Shown here piece by piece: positions 19,409 through 27,786 of a stretch of DNA of 64,000 nucleotides (position 1 is its first letter; the number at the start of each line of letters is the position of its first letter). The position numbers and the translations under genes are program-made. The stretch comes from Yarrowia lipolytica. Taxonomy: Eukaryota; Ascomycota; Dipodascomycetes; Dipodascales. The stretch spans positions 2,912,501 to 2,976,500 of the forward strand of contig NC_090772.1 of assembly GCF_001761485.1 (NCBI RefSeq), written 5' to 3'. The notes under the pieces were generated by a model. That model was not told where the DNA came from and did not search any database. It was given only the letters and a program-made list of their open reading frames with translations.

Positions 19409-21462
19409 AGAGAAGTTGCCATTGACTATTATTTTCTAGTGTAATTCTAATGTGATCAACAGGATCTGGTAATAAAAATACGAGGTAGTTGTACAGCATT
19501 GCTTCAAATAGATTTTTCTCTCCCACTGTTGTGAACAATGCATTGGTGGTAGTAATCTAGATGTACTGGACTTCAACTAACATGGATTGTGTCTTAATTT
19601 TCACCATACGATTACTGACTGGCCAATATCACAAGTTACCTATATGCATTACGTGCATGTATCGTGCGTATTATCTGCGTCGTGTGCGTCATATCTGCAT
19701 AATCAGGTCCATCAGAAACACTAAACATTCTCTTAATTTGTGATTAATATTATGGTAATATTATGGTGTAGATTTTCGCTATTATACAATCTTGGAACAC
19801 ATAAAGACGCATACTATGGCAACGAAAACATTGATATTTATATCTCGTGATCGTTATTTAGCCCCCGAGCAAAAATTTACTACATCACTCGACTCGACAG
19901 GCCTTGGAGTGAAAAACAAAATCAATTGCACGGATTATCTTCACAGAGTGCTTTTCATTATTCTCAATAAAATTTATTTCTATATATTATTCAAAGGTTA
20001 CTGGAGTTGGAATTCAGCTGCACACGGAAGTTGCCTAGATATATATCACTGTGGGACATAAGTTGAAATAAATCGCCATTTAATTCAAAAAGAATCCCAG
20101 ATATTAGGTCGTCATTAATTCACAACATTCAAAGATTGTAAATATTAATAAAACACAGATATTTGGTCTATGTAGGCTGTTTGCAACATCCGCATGTCAC
20201 AGTAAACCACCCCGATTACACTATGTACTCGTACTTCGATGATATGCAAACATAGGTCGATAACTTATCTAATGGTCAGGCATGCTGATATAGTAAAAAT
20301 GTCCTTCAAACGTCTATGAAAAACACATTATTTGTACTGTACTTGTAGCACATCTACGCATACATCCAGTACAGAAACTAATAGTTTTATTGTATTGTAT
20401 TGGGTTGGGTTGGGTTGGGTTGTGTTGTATTGTGTTTTGATGTGTATGAGATATTCAGACTCAAAGTCGCGGTCATCCTCTTATTCCCTCATCCTCCCAT
20501 AATTGCATCTTCAGCATTGGTACTGGTGATCCCAAGATTAATTATGATTACGAGGGGTCCACCACGTTTTTCTCTATAATGTCGTCCATCAAGTCTTATC
20601 GTTGTATTGCAAGTCTCAGCAGACTCGTAGACTGTGGTCCCTTGATACTTACACAGTAGTGCAAGATTCCCTCTTTTTTCAGGGTGACACGAGCTCTCAC
20701 ATGACATCCGGTCCCTGCGCAGTCTGCCTCCTTTTACCAGTGTGGACAGGTTACTTGAGGACAAATCCACGAGGGGCGGCCCACCCGTTCAACATCTTCC
20801 ACAGCGCTACTTGTAGCTCTGAGCTAACTTTTCTTGTTGGGAGTCATGTCTTCGTCTTCGGCTTGGCAGTCTTTTGTCTTCTGTTTCTTTGAACCGTTCG
20901 AAGACGTCAGTAGTCACTCCAAATCCGTCGGTAGCGTGTAGATGTTGCTTCATGACCACTGGCTTTCAATGTAGTTGAATTGTCATAGCGACGAAAGCCA
21001 AGTAGATATACTCTCACTTATTACGACAACAGCGCATCAGGTGTCGCGCGAACTTCTGGTAATCTTCCTGACTTCGACGGGTTCTGAGGGGGCGGAACGC
21101 AAATCCCTGAGATTCTGGGAAGCGATTGAGGGCCTACCACCTATTATCCCTTGTGACATCATCTGGATTATCGTTTAGTCCTCCAACCTCCACCAGAGTG
21201 CCGGGCCTTTCCTGGTTGAGTTCTATCAAAACTTGGAAGGTGTTCTAAATTATACCGTCTCTGGATACAATAGCAGGAGAAGGACTTTGCATACTCAGTA
21301 TTTATGATACTTGATATAATGCGTATATGCTAGCTTGCCTTCAGCCAAAATACTGTATACCATACAGAAGCAGAGGCCCAGAATTACCTCTAAGACAATT
21401 TTGAGTCGACGAGTTCAAAATTCAAACAATAAACATAACATTAAATATATAAATGAGCGAGC
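19409..21462. other. Long AT-rich intergenic interval
   Basis: Two kb without a supported gene. 19450-20400 is very AT-rich. A (GGGTT)4 run lies at 20402-20419. A 48-codon frame on the minus strand (20953-20807) looks somewhat protein-like but has no recognised relative. Confidence 0.4.
20402..20419 (+). repeat. Four GGG runs with TT spacers
   Basis: GGGTT repeated so that four G3 runs are separated by two-base loops, a classic potential G-quadruplex. It is flanked by degenerate TGTATTG/TTGTG repeats. It is not the Y. lipolytica telomere repeat, which I recall as a 10-base TTAGTCAGGG unit. Confidence 0.8.
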
Positions 21463-21996
21463 CTACTCCTTGGTGGCGGCAACGGTGAAGTGGATGGGGT
21501 CCTTGCAGGCGTAGTTATCGCCCTTCTTGATGTAGACCACCTGGCCACCGTGCAGAGGATCATCCTTGGAGGTACAAGAGTACCACTCGTTGGCTCCATA
21601 GTAAGTGACAGACTTGACAGGTCCATCACCCTCAAACTTCCATCCTCCGTCGTAGCCCTTTCCAACCTGAGCAGGATGCTCGTTGATCACCAGCTCTCCG
21701 TTATCAGCAGCATAGAGCTCTCTGGGACCCTGGCCAGGAGATTCGACGTTGACGAGGTTGTCACCAACGGCCTCGAGCTTGAAGTAAGAGTAACCTTGGG
21801 TGAGTCCGTATACAATGTCGTCCCCTCGGATCTGGAGTCCCTTCATGCCAGAGGCGCCCTGGCCAGGGAGAATGGCGTTCAGAGAGTACTTGGGGTTGGA
21901 GTTGGAGTTGGCTTCAACGTGCTCCTGGGGCTGCTCGCAAGCAATGGGGGCAGCAAGAACGGCAGTGGCAGAAATGAGAAGAGTCTTGAAGAGCAT
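21463..21996 (-). CDS. Small secreted wall-type protein, copy 1
   Basis: 177 residues: a cleavable signal peptide (MLFKTLLISATAVLAAPIA), then a compact, probably all-beta domain. Characteristic strings are LNAILPGQGASGMK, RELYAADNGELVINEHPAQV and SKDDPLHGGQVVYIKKGD. There are three cysteines outside the signal (about 20, 146 and 166). It has no GPI signal and no Ser/Thr stalk. The spacing of the GxLY/aspartate and late Cys elements recalls small fungal wall proteins of the PhiA kind, but this is a weak resemblance. A TATATATA box lies at 22073-22080, about 80 bases before the start. It pairs head-to-head with copy 2. Confidence 0.85.
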   Translation of the reverse strand: MLFKTLLISATAVLAAPIACEQPQEHVEANSNSNPKYSLNAILPGQGASGMKGLQIRGDDIVYGLTQGYSYFKLEAVGDNLVNVESPGQGPRELYAADNGELVINEHPAQVGKGYDGGWKFEGDGPVKSVTYYGANEWYSCTSKDDPLHGGQVVYIKKGDNYACKDPIHFTVAATKE

Positions 21997-23044
21997 TGTG
22001 TGTATGGGTGTGTTGTTGTTGTAGTTGTACTGGATGTGTTTGATGAGGAGATAACGAGGGAGAAGGAGGGACTATATATACTGTTTGGATCTGTGGTATG
22101 CACCTTACTAGCACCTATAACTAGCTTCGAAATGACGACAAATCGAAGGCTTGTTTCTTTGCCAATGTAACATTGTGTAGATGATGACGTCAGTTGAGTC
22201 AGTTTTCTTCAGAGCCGTGCGTCTGAGAAGTGATGGTCGATGCCGTTTGATTTAAGCGAGTGTGGGGGTAAGACAGCTGAAAAGACGTTTTGAGGCGTTG
22301 ATAACACGGTACGAGACAAATAATTTCTGTAAATTATTCTAAAAGTGCTTATGTACTACTTATTCTGACATGAATTCTTCTTACCACTTCTAGTAAGTCC
22401 AACCCTTGAAAATCATCCGAATTCTTCGAGGCAAATAAGGTTGGCTATTAATAGAACATTTGAAATAACCATGCATAAATGATGGCCATGACGTCATCCC
22501 TCTCCCCCCACGAAAGACTTGTATCCTAGAATAGGTCCTAGTCAGCTGAGAGAGTTGCTTGATATTAAGCGAGATAGGTATCGGTATGTTTATGTCATCA
22601 TTATTTATTTATTTCGCTCGAATTCCCATTATCAGCAATCATTCTTCCCCCAACTAGACTGACACATCCCACCTTTCAGACCAATACCATTGTACAAGTA
22701 TTTTTACGACTCGGTACATACACTACATAGATGTACTGTACCTACAGTAGCCAGGAACAGGAAGATGGACGCAGGTCAAATCCGCGCTTATCCCCGAACG
22801 TTCTATGCAATGCTAAATGGCTGTCATGCACAGACGATGTCACCCTAGCAGGGGAGGTGTTCTATTTACAGAGCATGCCAGAATGCTATCTATTTATGGT
22901 AATTGCAGCGTTTTTACCATCGGTAGACGTGCCAGATATTGCTCACAATGCGACCCAAAAAGAATATATAAACAGTAGCAAATCTTCATTCCATCAGTAT
23001 CAAACACACATTCACACTACACCACCACTACCATCCCAATCACA
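21997..23044. promoter_or_regulatory. Shared promoter region of the secreted-protein pair
   Basis: 1.05 kb between two divergent paralogues. Each side has a TATA box near -80 (22073-22080 for the minus gene; TATATAAA at 22965-22972 for the plus gene). The middle carries GTAC-type words around 22692-22745. A shared upstream region suggests, but does not prove, co-regulation. Confidence 0.55.
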
Positions 23045-23566
23045 ATGCTCTTCAAAACTCTTCTCATCTCTGCCACTGCTGCTCTGGCTGCTCCTGTCGC
23101 TTGCGACACCCAGGTTGACACTCAGTCAAACACCCAGAAGTACTCCCTGAATGCCATCCTGCCTGGTCAGGGAGCCTCTGGTATGAAGCCTCTGCAGGTC
23201 CGAGAAGACTCTATCGTCTACGGTCTCACTCAGGGCTACTCTTACTTCAAGCTTGATGCTGTTGGGGACAATCTCGTCAATGTGGAGTCTCCCGGCCAGG
23301 GTCCCAGAGAGCTCTATGCTGCTGATGATGGCGAGCTTGTCGTCAACGAGCACCCTGCCCAGGTTGGAAAAGGATACAACGGAGGTTGGGAGTTCAAGGG
23401 TGACGGATCTGTCCAGGACGTGACCTACTACGGAGCCAACGAGTGGTACTCTTGTACCTCCAAGGATGATCCTCTCCACGGCGGCCAGGTTGTCCACATC
23501 AAGAAGGGCGACAAGTACGCCTGTGAAAACCCCATCAAGCTTACCATTGTTGCTGCCAAGGACTAG
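23045..23566 (+). CDS. Small secreted wall-type protein, copy 2
   Basis: 173 residues, nearly identical to copy 1 over the body; the main differences lie in residues 20-32 just after the signal peptide. It has the signal MLFKTLLISATAALAAPVA, the shared GLTQGYSYFKLDAVGDNLVN core and the SKDDPLHGGQVVHIKKGD end, with the same three cysteines and no GPI tail. The high identity despite inverted orientation suggests a recent duplication or gene conversion. The function is unknown; an extracellular or wall location is inferred from the signal peptide. Confidence 0.85.
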   Translation: MLFKTLLISATAALAAPVACDTQVDTQSNTQKYSLNAILPGQGASGMKPLQVREDSIVYGLTQGYSYFKLDAVGDNLVNVESPGQGPRELYAADDGELVVNEHPAQVGKGYNGGWEFKGDGSVQDVTYYGANEWYSCTSKDDPLHGGQVVHIKKGDKYACENPIKLTIVAAKD

Positions 23567-23904
23567 AACAAGTGGTTGTAACTATTTATTTGAATTGATG
23601 ACTTAAGTGGAGCTGTCGTAATCGTAGTTCGATGATGTATACTTCTCAATGTGTTCATCCTTCATGATAGACCAAAGAAGTCTCACTTTCCATAATCGTC
23701 GGGTCGCCAGCTGTATGTTATCATACGGAACAATACACAGTACATCAACTTGTATACTGTTGCTTCTACAAACTACTCGTTCGCTAAAGTAAGGTGGTAT
23801 CATAATTCATTTGGTTAGGTGATGCAGATGCAGCAGGGTATGTATGCGGTTGTGAGGTCTGGTGGCGTTGGAGCTCAACTTGTTATTGTCCGTCGAAGTC
23901 GAGA
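23567..23904. other. Short convergent intergenic region
   Basis: This separates the 3' ends of copy 2 and of the KEN-box gene. No feature is seen beyond AT-rich 3' UTR sequence. Confidence 0.5.
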
Positions 23905-24487
23905 TTATCGCATCAGAACGAGCTTTCGCTTGGCAGGGTCGTTGGCCATGAGTTTTCGAGGCATTTTGGCCTGGTTCGCAGCGCTTCCAAGCGGCTTTCT
24001 ATGCGGTGCTAATTCGGACTTACGTTAGAAACAGAAGAGGAAAGGTGATACGATTGCACAACAAGACGGCTTCTGACTGTAGCACGGCTCAGGCTGATTC
24101 CATGTGATGCAAACACAAACAGAGACTATTCAGACTCTTGAAATCAACTCCCGAAACCTAGTCATTCCAGCTTTTCAGTCTTGATCGTTTGCTCTTCCAT
24201 GATCTCATACTCACAGTGTAGTAAACATAATCGTTTGGTTTGGGACCAGGAGAATCAATCAAACCAAGTGGTTTTCTTTTGGGAGTGGCGGGCGATGCGG
24301 GGCAAAAGGCTGACGAGCCAGACACAAAAGCCTTGCCCTCCGGCGCCCGGTTTTCCTTGTCGGCTGTGTTGTTAATGTTCAGAGCAGCTACCTTGCGGGT
24401 GATTTGGCCGACATCGTCGACTTGAGCATGCTGGGGGACCTGATTGGTTTTGTTGGCGGTATCTCGAAAGGGCTTGAGTTTTAGCAT
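23905..24487 (-). CDS. Small KEN-box/D-box protein, two exons
   Basis: Exon 1 is 24487-24215 (91 codons) and exon 2 is 24018-23905 (37 codons plus stop), giving 128 residues. The donor GTGAGT and a TTTCTAAC branch are clear. The first AG after the branch is a TAAG, which is non-consensus but keeps phase 0. Exon 1 carries DKENRAP (KEN box), a full CDK site (TPKR) and RKPLGLID. Exon 2 carries RKPLGSAAN, an exact RxxLxxxxN D-box, and a basic tail. KEN plus D-box is the degron set read by the APC/C with Cdh1 or Cdc20, so a cell-cycle substrate or inhibitor is inferred. Securin- or Acm1-like roles are possible but not shown. Confidence 0.6.
24019..24214 (-). other. Predicted intron of the small KEN-box gene
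   Basis: A 196-nt intron with the GTGAGT donor at 24214-24209. A pyrimidine-rich stretch leads to TTTCTAAC, and the acceptor GTAAG ends at 24019. The AAG acceptor is unusual. The next AG (ATTAG, ten bases on) would shift the downstream frame and lose the D-box. Confidence 0.6.
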
Positions 24488-25728
24488 TTGTGCAGGGTCG
24501 TCTTATGGGTCGAATTCAGGTCGTCAACCTCCTTGTGGTTAGTGTAGATGTGTAAGAAGAAAGGAGGCTCAAAACAAGCTGCATGACCTACAGTGTATAC
24601 AGTGCAGGGCAGGTACGAGGGGACTGAAGAACTTGGGGGTGTCATAGGTAGTGGTAAAGAAGTTATACTTCATTGTTTGTATCAAATATTTGTGTCTTTT
24701 CGTTGGAATTGTCTGTAAAACCCCGATATTTGTAGTCTGATAAGTCACTTACCCATCCTCGAAAGACGAGCTTGTTTCAAACGCTGCAAAAACATTCAAG
24801 TACTTACAATGTAAGGGTTAGACGTACATGATTCCATCTAGTCGCATTTGGCCTTGTACTTGTAGATGATAGAATCAACTTCGACGGTTCACTCTGGTGT
24901 TTGGTCGTTTGAACGAGCTCCTATTCTCGTCGTCATACTAGCTCTAGAGTATACCCTTGCTAAACAGCATGTACTTGTACTTGTATACAGCCAAACACGA
25001 CTCTCGAACAACCATCAAAAGCCCAAACTCAATCGAAATTGACTAGAAACAACTCCCGATTCACTCAGGTCGCATGTAACACAAGCACACGACTTTTCTC
25101 TCTACAAAATATCCCGTTCTGGTGCCTAAAATGACTGCTCAGTTCATTTTACTTTCCCGCACAATTGCATTGTGTTTAGGTTCTGTTTAATTAAGTCCTC
25201 TTTGGGCGATGCGGTGAGACATGTTTAGTACGAGATGTTGACCATATCTCGCCATCGGAGAGCTATGTGGACCAAGGCGATAATTTGCGGGTCTTCTTGG
25301 AGGTGAATTCCACTTATTTCCGCCTCAAAATTTCAAAAATCTCTACTCTAGCTCATTTTGTAGGGCTCTATAAGGCTCTTTGCTTTTTCTCCAATCTCAA
25401 CAGTCCCTAGCTACACTGTAGTTTCCAAGATTCATAGGAATGACATCAAACAAGAAATTTCGGGGCAGATTTTTTCACTAAGTCTCTACACCATCTATAA
25501 AAGCCCATTCAGCTTGTCCCGCCCCTCCCTCATGGACACAAAATCCCCTATATCATCACGTTCCAGCTCCCTGCCGAAACTCTGTTTGTTTACCCCGTTC
25601 CCAAAACGGCAAGACACAATCAGTGCATGGAGTTGTAAATTATGCAGGCCTGATGGCATAACCAACAACCGCTACTGCAACTTTCATCCTGATCGTGAAC
25701 TTGTCCACATCCACAACCCAGACCGAAA
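24488..25728. promoter_or_regulatory. Divergent region between two KEN-box genes
   Basis: 1.24 kb between two divergent genes with similar degron motifs. GTAC-type words occur at about 24855 and 24967-24985. TCTATAAAAGCCC, a TATA-like element, lies near 25493-25505 ahead of the plus-strand gene. No RNA gene is seen. Confidence 0.4.
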
Positions 25729-26781
25729 ATGGACACTCCGACCCGTCCCCGAGCCGATCTGGGCTCCATCAACCTGCTCAAGGGCTCAATTCGCAACTCG
25801 ATCCGAAAGAACGCCGACAAGAGTGCAAACAAGGAGAACCGACCGGTGGATGTCGACACAAAGTCGCACGAACACAAGCAGTACGAACACAAGCAGTACG
25901 AAATCAGCTCACCCAGAGCCGACATACAAACGGTCAAGACTTCGGTGGACGTAAACAGCCCCTCCGTGATGGCCACGTTCGATTCCAATGGCCAGCGAAT
26001 CTTCCAATATGGACGTCCTGCCAGTCCCACAAAACAGCTGCGAAAGTCGCGATCGAATGCCTCCATTTCTGGACCAGCAGCAGCCGACTCGTCATTCAGC
26101 ATGCCTTCACCCCAAATCGCACACTTGTCGCCCAAGTTCAAGCGAGAAAACGACTCGTGGAGCACCCCCAGAATCCAGGCCAACAACCGAACCAAAAGAC
26201 CCCCTAGCACACCGCTGACTCCCGGACAGTTCCAGCAAAACGTGCGACGTGTCAAACTGGGCACACCCGCTACAGTGAGCACATGCAACCTCTTTTACCC
26301 TCCTTCTCATGGACTGGCTGATGATGGAGATGACGAAGACGACAAGGAAGACTCGGAAAACCACACGGCCCCTTTCCCAACGATACCCGCTTTCAGCATT
26401 GACACACCGGTCATTTGCAAGCCCCTGCCTTCATTCAACCCCAACTGGGACTCTCCTGATTGCCATCTCAGTGACTCTACGCCCATGGGAACCCCCGACA
26501 CGGTGCTGAAGATGAGACAATACATCACCAAGCTCAAGAGCAAGCCGCGCTTTGTGTCTTTGGCTGACGAAGATGCTGCGAATGTGTCTCTGTCGCAGTC
26601 GCAGGACACGTCCCAGGACTCTTCTTTCGGTCCTGTTTCTCCTGTCAAGTCTCGAAAGCAGCCTCTCATTGATCTTGCGGATCTCGAGTCGCAGCTTGTG
26701 ACCCAGAGATACGATCTGGAGATTGAACAGATGACCGACGTGTTGGATTTTATGAAGCTTGAGGCCAAACTGAAGGTGTAG
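25729..26781 (+). CDS. KEN-box, CDK-site-rich protein of unknown family
   Basis: 350 residues, mostly low-complexity and Ser/Pro/Lys-rich. The N-terminus holds RADLGSINLL (RxxL, D-box-like, residues 8-17) and ANKENRP (KEN box, about 33-39). Full CDK sites SPTK (near 102) and SPVK (near 302) and several minimal SP/TP sites follow. An acidic patch lies near 200-215, and the last 40 residues (LADLESQLVTQRYDLEIEQM) look helical. The order of KEN box, SPTK and acidic part recalls yeast securin in general layout, but I cannot align it with confidence. It diverges from the smaller KEN-box gene. A mitotic regulator degraded by APC/C is the working inference. Confidence 0.7.
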   Translation: MDTPTRPRADLGSINLLKGSIRNSIRKNADKSANKENRPVDVDTKSHEHKQYEHKQYEISSPRADIQTVKTSVDVNSPSVMATFDSNGQRIFQYGRPASPTKQLRKSRSNASISGPAAADSSFSMPSPQIAHLSPKFKRENDSWSTPRIQANNRTKRPPSTPLTPGQFQQNVRRVKLGTPATVSTCNLFYPPSHGLADDGDDEDDKEDSENHTAPFPTIPAFSIDTPVICKPLPSFNPNWDSPDCHLSDSTPMGTPDTVLKMRQYITKLKSKPRFVSLADEDAANVSLSQSQDTSQDSSFGPVSPVKSRKQPLIDLADLESQLVTQRYDLEIEQMTDVLDFMKLEAKLKV

Positions 26782-27786
26782 AGGAGGAGAGACCGATAAC
26801 GATGTGCTAACGAAATGTTGTATTATAGATAATGTTATGAGATACCATGATAGAAAAGGAATATTGAATGTAGGTATGTTGTTGGTATAGATTCACATGA
26901 GCCTTGTATATTGATTCTCATTTAGTGATCTACGATCTACTAATGAGTCTTTCATATGGTTTTTGGGCTAGCAAGTAGACCTACAAGTAGCCAAATCTGA
27001 TGCAACCTTTTACTTGTACCGTATGTACTTGTAGATACACGTATTTAATCCGAAATACATGTATTAATTGGCTTGACGTTTATACTGAAGAAACACCAAT
27101 TAGCCGTACGTAATTAACACTGGTATAGCCCCTATTAAGTCATTTAGCTGCTCCCTAAAGATTGCATTAGTCCGTCGACTAGCGCAACCCCTAAACGGAT
27201 CCTTACAAAGGTGAATAACGGAATTGTTATTGAGAAGGGGTAGTCGTACCTTCTGGTGACATTTTCAACAGGCTCATGTCTTTAATAGACAAGTTATGGC
27301 TCCTTGAAGGTTCAAGTTGAATAAGCTAAGTGCATGGAGATGAAAGAGAGAAAAGTGGACTGTGGTGATTTTCTTAAATGGGAGAAAATGGGAACAAATA
27401 ACGGAGCATTTTGTAACACATATTTCCAGTTTTTTACTGAATAAAATCACAAGAGCAGGACACAGAAGGGAATCTCATTTTTACCATGCTCAATGTTACC
27501 CTTTCCCTCCCCCTCCCCCCCATACACACAGATTATGAACAAAACATAAGGTTTGGCTTGCCACAGCACATAGAGCCTCAAATGTCTAAATGTTTTACTC
27601 CACACCTCTTTTTTTCTGCCCAACGACAACGCGACTCTTCATAGCAGCAACTTGCTAGCGACATAAAGAACACATTTCCAGCGACACAGACACGCGCAGA
27701 CGCGATTGAGCGAAAAGTTGGCCGTTTAATAAGTCCCGAAACTCGATTTTGCACGATTTCCTTTTTCTAACACAGAACAAGTAAGT
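26782..27786. other. Intergenic with an intron-acceptor-like site
   Basis: No gene is seen. Just before the next ATG, TTTTTCTAACACAG (ending at 27775) is an excellent branch-plus-acceptor. I find no matching GTGAGT donor within the interval, so a leader intron is possible but unproven. Confidence 0.45.

Noticed and set aside
20402-20419. Internal telomere repeat
   Set aside because: The unit is GGGTT, not the ten-base telomere unit I recall for Yarrowia; it is more likely a simple repeat.
20807-20953. A 48-codon minus-strand frame
   Set aside because: Charged and somewhat protein-like, but no splice signals, relatives or promoter were seen.
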